A DNA stretch of 35,551 nucleotides, taken from assembly GCA_016795075.1 (NCBI GenBank), contig JAEUIP010000012.1, positions 1 to 35,551 of the forward strand, written 5' to 3'. The stretch's first letter is position 1, and every line of letters begins with the position of its first letter. This DNA is from Planctomycetaceae bacterium. Lineage in GTDB: Bacteria > Planctomycetota > Planctomycetia > Pirellulales > Pirellulaceae. The notes under the pieces are model-generated. The model saw only the letters and a program-made list of their open reading frames with translations, was not told the origin of the DNA and did not search any database. Below, piece by piece: positions 23,892 to 32,733 of the stretch. Made by a program: the position numbers and the translations under genes.

Positions 23892-26800
23892 GTGGCACCG
23901 TTCTGTCGATACGCTCTATTGTGGTTCATCGTTGCGGGCTGTCTTTACTTCGGCCGACCGCTCGAGCTTTCCGCGCAATCGACTCCCGTCGCGGCCGACT
24001 GGGGCGAGGACCAATACGCTATCGCGGCTCAGCACTACCGCCAACAACGTTGGCAACAAGCGATTGGTCAATTCCAACTCTTGTTGGAACGCGAGCCCAA
24101 CCATACGCGGTCCATCGTGGCGAAGTTCTTCTTGGCGGAATCCCAAGTACAACTGGAGCAATACGAGGACTGTCTCGACCATTTTCGAGCATTCTTGGCG
24201 GAGGCCAAAGACCATCCTTTGTCCATGCGAGCCAAGTTTCGGCTGGGGGAAGCCTATTATCTCTTGGGACGTGACGACGAGAGCATCCGGGAACTGTCCG
24301 AGCTGTTGAACGAAGACAAAGAACAACAGTTCACGGAATTCACGCTGGCCTATTTGGGCGAGATGTTGTTGAAACGCGAGATGCCCGCCAGTATTGAAAG
24401 CGCGCGAGATTACCTGCAACGCGTGGTCCGCGAATTTCCCAACTCTTCGTTGCTGGCACGTTCGCAACTTGGCTTGGCGCAGGCTTACCAGAAGCTGGGC
24501 GAGGACGAGGCCGCTGAATCGCTGCTCCGCACGCTGCAGCAGAGTCTCGAATCATCGATCGCCGAGGAAGCTACGTTGATCTTGGTGGCACTGTGGATTG
24601 ACCGTGGTCAACCACAAGATGTTCTCGCAACCTTGGATGATGCCACATTGGCCGGTCTATCTTCCAATCTACAACCGAAGGCCAAGTATTGGCGCGGCCG
24701 AGCAGAAATGGCCGTCAAAAATTGGACGAAGGCCGGAGCCTTGATCTTGGACAGTGCTCCGCAATTGGAAGACCCACGACTGCAGCAAGCGGCTTGGTAC
24801 GACGCCGCCATCTGTTTCTGGCAAGCCGACAATCTAACGCAAGCCGAACGATTGCTGCAACAATCGATCGAGAAATGGCCCACGGGTGATTGGGCGGCCG
24901 AGTCTCGGTTTCTTCTGTTGCAAGCCGCCGTGCGCGAACAACGATCCGAGGATATCTCGTCACAGGCAGAAGCCTTTCTGGCTCAATTCCCGGACCACTC
25001 CTTGGCCAATAAAGTCCGCGAGACATTAGGCCGTCGCGCGTTGAACCAACGAGATCACGCACTATCCGCCGCACAATTTCAGATGCTTTTGTCCACGACG
25101 ATTCCCACATCTGAAAATAGTCTGGATCGGGCCAATTGGCATTATTTGTTGGCTTTGTCTCAGATCGGTCTACAGAATCTGGATCAAGGGCTTGAGTCCT
25201 TGAACGCGTGTGTGCAGTTGTTGCCCGCCAAAGAGTCCTTGGAAGCCAACGTGGAAACCGAGTCCTTGGACGATTGGTTACAAGCAAGCACTACGGAAGA
25301 GTCGGAGGTTGCGGTTCGCACGAGCGAAGAGCAGCTTCGCGAACAGGCCGACTTTGCCCGAGCCAGCACCCTGATGCGTCAAGGGAAATGGACCGAGGCT
25401 TTATCTGCCCAAGCACAAATCCTCCGCGACAACCCACGGAGTTCACATCGTGTTGAACTGATGGCCGACCGACTTCGCGCGTTGGTCGCGATCCGAGATT
25501 GGTCTCAATGGACAAAGGCGGTAGAGACCTCCAAGATTTGGTTGAGCCTGTCGGAAGTCTCGAGCGACGGCGTGGCGACCGAGCAACTCACTTCTGCGAA
25601 TCAGGTACTATCGAAGGCGCTTACGTCCACCGCGTTGACGGTTGCCGATCACTGGTACGACAACCATGACTACACACAAGCGATTTCCTGGTACGACTTA
25701 GCGGCCACGGCGGCCGATGCAGAGATCGCGGAACAGGCCCTGAGTGGCCTGGCTTGGGCGGAGTTTCAATCGCGGCCCACGGCGGAGAGTGAAGCAACTG
25801 CTCGGGTATTGTTGGATCGATTTTCAACCAGTCCACGATCGGCCGAGATCGGTCTAAAACTGGCAGAACAAAAGTATCGTGATGGAAAATTCGAGGCCGC
25901 CGACGAGTTGCTGCAGACTTTGCTGGGCCGGTTTCCTGATTGGCCCCGGCGACATCAGTTGCACGCTTTACATGCCAAGTTATTGGCCCGAAATGTCGAG
26001 CCTGCTGCCAAACAACAAGCCATCGAGGCGTTGAACGCAGCCTTGTCGACCCTGGAGGCGATGCCTAGTGAAACCAGCGATTTGCAGGAACAAAAATGGA
26101 CTTCAACTGCCACCTACGTGTATGAGTTGGCATGGCTGTATCACGACTCCGGACAAACCGAATCAGCGAATCGAGCGTTCGAACGAATCAACGTGAATCA
26201 TCCGACCAGTAGATATTGGGCAGATGCGACGATTCGTTTGGCGCAAGCCCATTTCTCGCAAGGTCGATTGCCTGCGGCGATTGATTTGTTGCAGCAGTTG
26301 ATTGGGGAACCTCGTCCTGCTGAAGTAGAGACCGAAGAAGTTCGAACACCAGCGGGCGTACCGGCTCTCTCCGCGAGTTTCCGCAATTCGGAACGCGACT
26401 CGGATACCCAAGTCATGAACGGAGCGGAAACCCAGCACTCCATCGTATCTGAAGAAATAAAGTGTCAGGCGTTGTACTTGCGAGCCATGATCGCCGTTGC
26501 GGAAAAGGACTGGCCGAGTGCGGCCACGTGGTCCCAACGCGTGGTTGATGAGTATCCCAAGCATCGTTTGCGGTGGATGTCGCAGTTCTGGAACGGTGAA
26601 GCTTTATTTCGCCAACGTCAATTTGGAATGGCCGTCGAGCAGTTGTCGGAGGTCCTTCCTCGGACCGATGCACAAAACGATCCGTGGGTCGCCATGGCGC
26701 ATTTGCGATTGGCCCAGTCGCTTGGTCATTTGGACCGCTGGGAGGAAGTCTTGGTCATCGCGGAACCGGCCAAACGCCGTTTTGTCGACTTCGCTCAGGC

Positions 26801-27239
26801 TTACGAACTGGACTATTTGATTGGTCGCGCGCTGGCGACGGAAGCTCGTTTTCCACAAGCTCGGGCGGCGTATCAGCAAGTAATCGATTCACCGGCCGGC
26901 AAGACCAGCGAAACCGCCGCGATGGCTCAATGGATGATTGGCGAAACCTATTTTCATCAAGAACAATACGCGCTTGCCGCGGAAGCTTACCATCGAACCG
27001 AGACCTTGCACCGCTTCCCGCAATGGCAGGCGGCGGCCTTGCTGCAGGCCGGCAAGTGTTACGAATATTTAAGCCGTCCCCAAGATGCGATCAGCGTCTA
27101 CAGGCAGCTATTGCAAGAACATGCCAATTGCACGTTGGCCGAACAGGCGGCTGAACGAATGGCGAAGTTGAAACCCGCAGGTCAGACGACGTTGGTGCCC
27201 TCCAACCCTTTGCCGCAGAATCGGTTAAGAGGTTTGTAA
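23892..27239 (+). CDS. Large exported TPR-repeat protein
   Basis: The protein of about 1,115 residues is almost entirely helical repeats of the tetratricopeptide type, from ADWGEDQYAIAAQHYRQQRW near the start to EQYALAAEAYHRTETLHRF near the end. TPR-like units are recognisable as AIGQFQLLLEREPNHTRSI, AKFRLGEAYYLLGRDDESI and LRLAQSLGHLDRWEEVLVIA. The N-terminus MAPFCRYALLWFIVAGCLYF is a signal peptide; either a lipobox (VAGC) or an SPase I site after ELSA is possible. I place the start at GTG 23892, with GGGAGG 12 nt upstream; a TTG at 23838 is the alternative and has no ribosome binding site. It would act in the periplasm as a scaffold, like CpoB/YbgF or BamD-type TPR proteins. The exbB-like gene follows after 68 nt, so it probably belongs to the same energised envelope system. 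Confidence 0.88.
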   Translation: MAPFCRYALLWFIVAGCLYFGRPLELSAQSTPVAADWGEDQYAIAAQHYRQQRWQQAIGQFQLLLEREPNHTRSIVAKFFLAESQVQLEQYEDCLDHFRAFLAEAKDHPLSMRAKFRLGEAYYLLGRDDESIRELSELLNEDKEQQFTEFTLAYLGEMLLKREMPASIESARDYLQRVVREFPNSSLLARSQLGLAQAYQKLGEDEAAESLLRTLQQSLESSIAEEATLILVALWIDRGQPQDVLATLDDATLAGLSSNLQPKAKYWRGRAEMAVKNWTKAGALILDSAPQLEDPRLQQAAWYDAAICFWQADNLTQAERLLQQSIEKWPTGDWAAESRFLLLQAAVREQRSEDISSQAEAFLAQFPDHSLANKVRETLGRRALNQRDHALSAAQFQMLLSTTIPTSENSLDRANWHYLLALSQIGLQNLDQGLESLNACVQLLPAKESLEANVETESLDDWLQASTTEESEVAVRTSEEQLREQADFARASTLMRQGKWTEALSAQAQILRDNPRSSHRVELMADRLRALVAIRDWSQWTKAVETSKIWLSLSEVSSDGVATEQLTSANQVLSKALTSTALTVADHWYDNHDYTQAISWYDLAATAADAEIAEQALSGLAWAEFQSRPTAESEATARVLLDRFSTSPRSAEIGLKLAEQKYRDGKFEAADELLQTLLGRFPDWPRRHQLHALHAKLLARNVEPAAKQQAIEALNAALSTLEAMPSETSDLQEQKWTSTATYVYELAWLYHDSGQTESANRAFERINVNHPTSRYWADATIRLAQAHFSQGRLPAAIDLLQQLIGEPRPAEVETEEVRTPAGVPALSASFRNSERDSDTQVMNGAETQHSIVSEEIKCQALYLRAMIAVAEKDWPSAATWSQRVVDEYPKHRLRWMSQFWNGEALFRQRQFGMAVEQLSEVLPRTDAQNDPWVAMAHLRLAQSLGHLDRWEEVLVIAEPAKRRFVDFAQAYELDYLIGRALATEARFPQARAAYQQVIDSPAGKTSETAAMAQWMIGETYFHQEQYALAAEAYHRTETLHRFPQWQAAALLQAGKCYEYLSRPQDAISVYRQLLQEHANCTLAEQAAERMAKLKPAGQTTLVPSNPLPQNRLRGL

Positions 27240-27307
27240 TTCACGTCGCTAATCGCCGCAAAACAGCGTGCCAATTTTTTGACCACAATTGTCAGGACAC
27301 GAAAAAG

Positions 27308-28204
27308 ATGCTCAAGCAAATGGAATCTGGTAACGTTCGTCACGAGTCGGATGCGCAGCCGCGGGCGGGACGCTGCTTGCCTCGATTTTGGATATTCCTT
27401 TACGTTGTGGTCGTGTTGCTGCCAGGTTGGTCCAGTTTCGGTACGGCTCAGGAACCCGACGAGGTTGCAGCATCGACGGGAGTTCTAACGCCGGAAGCGG
27501 TGGCCAACCCGGAAAACACCACCGTGACCTCGAAGAGTCTCTTGGCGGTGTTGCGCAGTGGCGGACCATTGATGATTCCCTTGGGAATTTGCTCGTTCGT
27601 GTTGTTGGTGTTCGTGTTCGAGCGACTGATCAGCCTAAGAAGATCTCGCGTGATCCCAACCCCGCTGGTCACGCGAATCCTGGAACAAATTCGCGAGCGA
27701 CAACTGGACAAGGAACAAGCCATTAGTCTGTGTGAAGAAAATCCGTATCCGGTTTGTGAAGTACTGTGCGAAGGACTGCGAAAATGGGGGCGGTCCAGTG
27801 TCGAAGTGGAACAAGCAATTTTGGACTCGGGGGAACGCGTCAGCAACGAACTGAAACGCAATCTCCGCGTGATCAATGGTGTGGCCACGGTCACGCCATT
27901 GCTCGGGTTGTTGGGGACGGTCTTGGGGATGATTCAAGCATTTGATGCGATTTCATTGATCACTCCCGATGGTGATCCAAAAATCTTGATTGCGGCGGGG
28001 ATCAGCGAAGCGTTGCTAACAACGGCCGCAGGATTATGCATCGCCATCCCGGCTTTGATTGCCCATTTGCATTTTTCCAGTTGCGTTGATCGACGAGTGG
28101 TCGAGATCGACGCGCTCGGCTTGCAGTTGGTCCGCATGATTAGTGCCGAAGCCTTGTCGGAACCGCAGAACAAGACCAACAAGAAAGTCAAGAAAGCGGC
28201 TTAG
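27308..28204 (+). CDS. exbB: ExbB/TolQ/MotA-family proton channel protein
   Basis: ExbB/TolQ proteins form the pentameric proton channel that drives TonB- or TolA-type proteins. The 298-aa product has a hydrophobic N-terminal segment (about 28-42) that may be a signal sequence ending near FGTAQE, then a membrane helix at about 88-106 (LMIPLGICSFVLLVFVFERL). The conserved pair follows at about 190-212 (INGVATVTPLLGLLGTVLGM) and 234-254 (EALLTTAAGLCIAIPALIAH). The TPLLGLLGTVLGM and TAAGL motifs are diagnostic, including the Thr residues that line the channel. The start at ATG 27308 has AGGA about 10 nt upstream; ATG 27320 is possible. It is 3 nt from exbD. Whether it serves a TonB-type or Tol-type role is open. 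Confidence 0.93.
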   Translation: MLKQMESGNVRHESDAQPRAGRCLPRFWIFLYVVVVLLPGWSSFGTAQEPDEVAASTGVLTPEAVANPENTTVTSKSLLAVLRSGGPLMIPLGICSFVLLVFVFERLISLRRSRVIPTPLVTRILEQIRERQLDKEQAISLCEENPYPVCEVLCEGLRKWGRSSVEVEQAILDSGERVSNELKRNLRVINGVATVTPLLGLLGTVLGMIQAFDAISLITPDGDPKILIAAGISEALLTTAAGLCIAIPALIAHLHFSSCVDRRVVEIDALGLQLVRMISAEALSEPQNKTNKKVKKAA

Positions 28205-28207
28205 CTC

Positions 28208-28657
28208 ATGCCACTCAAAACCACATCCGATGAACAGCCGTCGCTGAACTTGACACCGATGATCGACATCGTGTTCTTGTTGATCATTTTTTTTATGGTT
28301 GGTACTCGCTTCAGCGAGCTAAATGACTTGGAAAAACAATTGCCAATCAGCGTTCCAGAAGTTTCGGCAGGGACGGCGTTAACGGCTCCTCCCAAACAAA
28401 AGGTGATCCACGTATTTCAAGACGGTCGGATTCACTTTGAAGACCAGGACGTGAACCTGTCGGATCTGACTTCCAAACTAAAAGATGCCAAACAAGCTTA
28501 TCGCAAACAGGGGGTGGTGATTCGCGGCGACGCCAGCAGCCAGCACCAAACGGTGGTCTCCGTGATCAATGCTTGCCGACAAGCCGACATTATCGATATC
28601 GCGGTGTCGGTACGCATCGCCGTCGATTCAAATTCCGAACGCTCCATCCCCAGATAG
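28208..28657 (+). CDS. exbD: ExbD/TolR-family biopolymer transport protein
   Basis: ExbD/TolR dimers sit in the ExbB/TolQ ring and carry the proton-accepting Asp. The 149-aa product has a short cytoplasmic start, the signature NLTPMIDIVFLLIIFFMV with Asp20, and a periplasmic domain of about 100 residues with the ExbD pattern (VVIRGDASSQHQTVVSVINA). It starts 3 nt after the exbB stop and the next gene starts 12 nt after its own stop, so the three are surely co-transcribed. Length and topology are normal for the family. Confidence 0.94.
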   Translation: MPLKTTSDEQPSLNLTPMIDIVFLLIIFFMVGTRFSELNDLEKQLPISVPEVSAGTALTAPPKQKVIHVFQDGRIHFEDQDVNLSDLTSKLKDAKQAYRKQGVVIRGDASSQHQTVVSVINACRQADIIDIAVSVRIAVDSNSERSIPR

Positions 28658-28669
28658 TAGCTGACGCCC

Positions 28670-30934
28670 ATGCTCGTGTGGATCCAAAACCTGTTGCACG
28701 ATTCGTCGGTGATCACGCTGTTTGCGGGCAGCGTGATCTTCGCGATGGCGATCGTTATTTTGCAATGGAGTTCATGGGCAGCGGACAAGCCCGTTGCGAA
28801 ATGCCTTATCCTGAGCTTGGTGGCTCACTTGATCCTGTTGGCCTATGCGTACAGTTGGAACTTGGTCATCAAGATTCCGATGATGGTCGCCGGCGATGCG
28901 GTTCCCATTCGAGTTGCGGAGGCGTCGCCAAGCGAGGAAGAGCAAACGCCTGATCCCGAGGAAGAGCCGATCTGGGAACAAATCCCCACGGCCGAATGGA
29001 CGCCACCGCAATCATTACCAGATGCCGCTCCGCTGGAGACGGAGTTGGTTGTGGATCGAATCCAGGAAACTACCGACGGTCAGTCCGACACTCGCGACCA
29101 AGAATCAGCGGATGTCACCTCGCACGACTCGTTGACGGAATCGTTGGCCGACACCGTCCCGACTCAAGGCGGTTCGCGTTGGCTCGAGCCTTTGTTGCAA
29201 CCGACCACGACGATCGCAGACTCATTGGCGAAGTTGGCTCGCGAAAATCCACTGGAGGCAGTCGCATTGCCCTCCCCCTCCGAACCGGTTCGCGAGGACG
29301 CAGCGATGACGAACACCACCGAGACTGCCGTGGAGTCCCAGCTCCTTCAAAATACGCTGGAACAAATGGGGTTGGACCGAGCCGTGACGGATCAAGATCA
29401 GGTCATTGATGAATGGGTCGAAGGTCAGAATGACCCGACGATCGATCAGCAACCACCTTCCCACGACTTGGAAACTTCGCAGGTTGAAATTGAAGAACGC
29501 CTGAGGCAACTGGAGCAACTAGCAAAAGTTGATTCTGCGACAACACCTCCGCCGATGTTTGATCCACGAGCCACGGACGTGCCATGGTCCGAACCGAATC
29601 GAATGTCGGCTCAAGCCTCGCGAGCCCAGCAAGCCCAACTTCGAGCGACCCTGCGGCGCCCGGCAGATCAACAGCCCCTACCGGAAGTCTACTCAGGCCG
29701 AGCGAATCGCCAATTGGCCGAGGTGGAAGTTCGCGGTGGTTCACTGGAAACCGAACAAGCGGTGGCTCGCGGTCTTGCGTTTCTGGCTTCGATTCAGAAA
29801 CCAGATGGAAGTTGGAACTCACGGGAGACCGGCGGTGGACGCGAACAACAGATTTTGGGGCACGACCGACAAGGGGCAGGCGCGCAGGCCGACACGGGAA
29901 TCACCGCTCTGGCGGTGCTCGCATTCATGGCGGATGGCAGTACACATTTAGGTGGCCCCTATCAGGACGCGGTTCGCCGCGGTTTGGAGTTTCTGATCCT
30001 ACGCCAACAGCGCGGCGGGTCATTGGCCGGGGCCGCTCAGTATTATGCCGAGATGTATTGCCATTCGATGGCACTGTTGGCTCTGGCGGAGGCCTATGCG
30101 TTGACCGGCGACGAACGGTTGCGCCCTGCGGTGCAGGCAGGTGTCACTTATTCGCTCGAAACACAAAACCGCGCCGGGGGTGGTTGGCGTTATCAACCGC
30201 AAGAAGCGGGCGATATGAGCCAGTTTGGCTGGCAGGTCATGGCCTTGCGCAGTGCCGGTTTGAACGGCATCGCCTTGGACGATCAATCGCAACGACTGAT
30301 GGAGGTCTTCTTGCAGCGTCACACGCGCGGGGCCAATTCGGGTCTGGCAACCTATCGAGTTGGCGAACCGACTTCTCCGACAATGACCGCCGAAGCGTTG
30401 TTCAGTCGTTACTTGCTAGGGCAACGACTTAGTCGGTTGCAAGTCGAAGAGGCGACACAAGAAATTGTCGGGTTGTTGCCGGTCACGTTGAAGACGGAAG
30501 GGCAACCGCTGCAGTTGAGCGTGCAAGATTGCCAGAATTTGCCGGGCCGTCAAATCGATAACTTGTATTTTTGGTACTACGGAAGTTTGGCGTTGAAGCA
30601 TGCCGCCAGTGATCCCAACGCGGCGGACAGTGTGATTGTGCAACAGAGTTGGGAGTTGTGGAATAAGAATCTGAGTACTCGTCTGTTAAGTTTGCAGCGA
30701 TCCAATGGAGCGGAGTCCGGCAGTTGGGACCCCGACTCGTGTTTGTGGGGCGGGTACGGCGGTCGAGTTTACACGACAAGTTTGGCGGTCCTTTGTCTCC
30801 AGGTCTACTACCGCTACGATATTCCGCTGGACGGTTCGGAAAGAACCGCGATGGTCCCTTGGTCACCAACACCAATTGGGCCGGCTCCGCTTCAACGTGG
30901 CCCTGCCACTGGCAGCATTCGCGATTGGCGTTAA
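28670..30934 (+). CDS. TonB/TolA-like anchored protein with a C-terminal QW-repeat alpha/alpha-toroid domain
   Basis: The 754-aa protein has three parts. Residues 12-66 contain two hydrophobic segments; the second, AKCLILSLVAHLILLAYAYS, carries Ser49 and His53, the S-x3-H spacing essential in TonB and TolA helices that touch ExbB/TolQ and ExbD/TolR. Residues about 75-340 are acidic and Pro/Gln-rich (SPSEEEQTPDPEEEPIWEQI), a likely flexible periplasmic linker with one helical stretch. From about 350 a helical toroid begins (GSLETEQAVARGLAFLASIQ) with QW-type motifs QKPDGSW (about 376), QNRAGGGW (about 498) and a last one ending SGSWDPDSCLWGGYGG near 685. This is the squalene-cyclase/prenyltransferase-type alpha/alpha barrel. 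Substrate residues of a cyclase (DxDD) are not evident, so a binding rather than terpene-forming role is likely. It lies directly after exbD. Confidence 0.87.
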   Translation: MLVWIQNLLHDSSVITLFAGSVIFAMAIVILQWSSWAADKPVAKCLILSLVAHLILLAYAYSWNLVIKIPMMVAGDAVPIRVAEASPSEEEQTPDPEEEPIWEQIPTAEWTPPQSLPDAAPLETELVVDRIQETTDGQSDTRDQESADVTSHDSLTESLADTVPTQGGSRWLEPLLQPTTTIADSLAKLARENPLEAVALPSPSEPVREDAAMTNTTETAVESQLLQNTLEQMGLDRAVTDQDQVIDEWVEGQNDPTIDQQPPSHDLETSQVEIEERLRQLEQLAKVDSATTPPPMFDPRATDVPWSEPNRMSAQASRAQQAQLRATLRRPADQQPLPEVYSGRANRQLAEVEVRGGSLETEQAVARGLAFLASIQKPDGSWNSRETGGGREQQILGHDRQGAGAQADTGITALAVLAFMADGSTHLGGPYQDAVRRGLEFLILRQQRGGSLAGAAQYYAEMYCHSMALLALAEAYALTGDERLRPAVQAGVTYSLETQNRAGGGWRYQPQEAGDMSQFGWQVMALRSAGLNGIALDDQSQRLMEVFLQRHTRGANSGLATYRVGEPTSPTMTAEALFSRYLLGQRLSRLQVEEATQEIVGLLPVTLKTEGQPLQLSVQDCQNLPGRQIDNLYFWYYGSLALKHAASDPNAADSVIVQQSWELWNKNLSTRLLSLQRSNGAESGSWDPDSCLWGGYGGRVYTTSLAVLCLQVYYRYDIPLDGSERTAMVPWSPTPIGPAPLQRGPATGSIRDWR

Positions 30935-31078
30935 CTTGTAATTGCTCACGGGATGGCGGCAAAGTACCGCACATCGGCTCCGTGCCTCTTGGAGGTACGT
31001 GATCGGTTCCGGAATTTCATCGAACGCTCTATCATTAGGTGCAAGGATGCATTTAACGCAAATTGAGGACTCGTCGAT

Positions 31079-31567
31079 ATGGCTCGTTGGCTAATACTTT
31101 GGAGTTCGCTTTCGGCAGCCTTGGCGGTGGGGCTTGGTGCGTTTGGTGCCCATGCCTTACGAGACCGCTTGCCTCAGATTCATCCGCCTGAACAGGTTGC
31201 GCGGATGGAAGCGAATTGGGAAACCGCCGCCCGTTATCACTTGGTTCATGCGATTGGGGCCTTGGTCGCGACGCTAGTGTTGCACCAAGTTCACTCAAAT
31301 GAATGTCGCAACTCCCTCGCGACGCCACGCGGTGTTGCGGTTGATGGGAATCTCAAGTCAAACGCACCAAGCTGGCGTTTTTGGCTGCCCGTGTACTGCC
31401 TGTTGCTTGGGCCCGTGATCTTTTCGGGATGTTTGTATGCGATGGTGCTTGGGGCGCCCAAGATTCTGGGAGCGATCGTTCCGATCGGCGGCGCGTTGAT
31501 GATTGCGGGTTGGGTGTCCTTGGCCATCGTGAGTTTTGTTACAAGTCCCCGTTCGCCCTCATGCTAA
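31079..31567 (+). CDS. DUF423 family membrane protein
   Basis: The 162-aa product matches the small four-helix DUF423 (YgdD-like) membrane family. Diagnostic parts are SAALAVGLGAFGAHALRDRL near the start, ETAARYHLVHAIGAL at about 48-62, and GCLYAMVLGAPKILGAIVPI then GGALMIAGWVSLA at the end. About 30 extra polar residues lie between helices 2 and 3 (HSNECRNSLATPRGVAVDGN), making it longer than the usual 125 aa. TTGAGGAC lies upstream of ATG 31079 as a ribosome binding site. Its last 29 nt overlap the 3' end of the convergent radC gene. The biological role of the family is unknown. Confidence 0.9.
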   Translation: MARWLILWSSLSAALAVGLGAFGAHALRDRLPQIHPPEQVARMEANWETAARYHLVHAIGALVATLVLHQVHSNECRNSLATPRGVAVDGNLKSNAPSWRFWLPVYCLLLGPVIFSGCLYAMVLGAPKILGAIVPIGGALMIAGWVSLAIVSFVTSPRSPSC

Positions 31568-32573
31568 GGACGGTGGGATTGCCGATGATGATGTGATCCA
31601 AGACCTCGATGCCGATCAACTTGCCAACCTCCACCAATCGCTGCGTCACGGTCAGGTCCGCTCGACTGGGTGTGGGATCCCCCGAGGGGTGATTGTGGGC
31701 TAAGAGAACGGCCGAAGCCGCGTCCCGAATTGCTGGGCGAAAGACCTCGCGTGGATGGACGAGACTCGCATCCAACGTTCCCACCGTGATCTGATGCGAA
31801 TCAATAACTTGGCGTTTGGTGTCGAGCGTCACGACATGAAATTGTTCTTGCTTTCCGTCCTCGGCCAAACGTTGGAAATGTTGTTGGCAAAAGTTGATCG
31901 CGTCTTGCGTGCTGTTGATTCGCAAGAGCGAGCGCAGTCCTGCCACTGCCGCGACACGCCGTCCCAATTCGATACCGGCCATGATCTGGCAGTAGGCTGT
32001 CACATCGATGGCCGTGCTGATGTTCTTGAGTTCCATGCGACCGGCTAACGGCAACCGATCCAAACGCTGTTGGAAATGTCGGGCCAGTTTCTGGCCGGCT
32101 TGAACCGCCGACTCACCCGGTCGACCACTGCGGACCAGGATGGCGAGAAGTTCGGCGACATGCAGCTGTTCAACACCGACATGAAGCAAACGTTCCCGCG
32201 GCCGATCATGTTGGGGGCTGATCTTGACCTGCGAGCCCAACAATTTGTCGTCCAACCAACGTCGCGGGCAAAATGGCCCCCGGTCGGCATTCCATCGATA
32301 ACGTGAATCCGTGCCCTCACCGCGCAGCAGCCAACCCTGATTCAACAGTTCCTTGACAACTCGCGTGACAAACGCGGGACGTTCCGGTTGAACCGCTTGT
32401 TTGATCGCGTCGAGATCAAAAACGACTTGTTCTGCGACCGTTTGAACGACCGGCAAGTACCGTTGATACCGTTGAGCGACGGAATTCGCCGCGTCTTCCG
32501 CGACATGGTCGATCGCGAAAGACTCGGCATCTTGCGGACTGTGGCGTGATTGATCGATGGGTTGGTCCGTCAT
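31539..32573 (-). CDS. radC: RadC-family JAB/MPN domain protein with an N-terminal extension
   Basis: RadC proteins carry a JAMM (zinc-dependent) domain; despite the name, a repair role is not established. The 344-aa product contains the RadC core from PRERLLHVGVEQLHVAELLA (about 124) with a helix-hairpin-helix-like region, and the JAMM motif HNHPSGDPTPSRAD with His293, His295 and Asp306, plus LDHIIIGN. About 120 residues precede the core; part of them (AFVTRVVKELLNQGWLLRGE) resemble a winged-helix unit. Usual RadC proteins are about 220 aa. AAGGAGGAG just before ATG 32573 is a strong ribosome binding site and fixes the start. It is convergent with the DUF423 gene (29-nt overlap) and divergent from the TPR gene. 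Confidence 0.9.
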   Translation of the reverse strand: MTDQPIDQSRHSPQDAESFAIDHVAEDAANSVAQRYQRYLPVVQTVAEQVVFDLDAIKQAVQPERPAFVTRVVKELLNQGWLLRGEGTDSRYRWNADRGPFCPRRWLDDKLLGSQVKISPQHDRPRERLLHVGVEQLHVAELLAILVRSGRPGESAVQAGQKLARHFQQRLDRLPLAGRMELKNISTAIDVTAYCQIMAGIELGRRVAAVAGLRSLLRINSTQDAINFCQQHFQRLAEDGKQEQFHVVTLDTKRQVIDSHQITVGTLDASLVHPREVFRPAIRDAASAVLLAHNHPSGDPTPSRADLTVTQRLVEVGKLIGIEVLDHIIIGNPTVLSMRANGDL

Positions 32574-32671
32574 CTCTCCTCCTTTTTGGCAATCAAGATA
32601 AGCCTAGATGCCAGCACTTTCAACAAGCGGGCCACGAGCGGGGGCATGTTTCCCGGGCGGTCTGTTCCAGT

Positions 32672-32677
32672 TACAAT
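32672..32677 (+). promoter_or_regulatory. Possible -10 element for the second TPR gene
   Basis: TACAAT (five of six to TATAAT) lies 56 nt before the GTG start of the TPR gene at 32734, in the 160-nt divergent gap with radC. No good -35 hexamer is seen at the right spacing, so this is weak. The same gap has the strong ribosome binding sites of both genes (AAGGAGGAG for radC, AAGGAGGGG at 32720-32728 for the TPR gene). Confidence 0.3.
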
Positions 32678-32733
32678 GCGGGAGACCCAGCGGTCTGAAT
32701 CGCGCCGGGTGGTTTGGATAAGGAGGGGATCAA

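Noticed and set aside
29584..30432. Plus-strand open frame of 282 codons
   Set aside because: Out-of-frame shadow inside the toroid gene; Gly/Arg/Ser-rich, no motif.
28670..30934. Functional squalene-hopene cyclase
   Set aside because: QW motifs are present, but the protein has an Exb-type membrane anchor, a long acidic linker and no visible DxDD motif.
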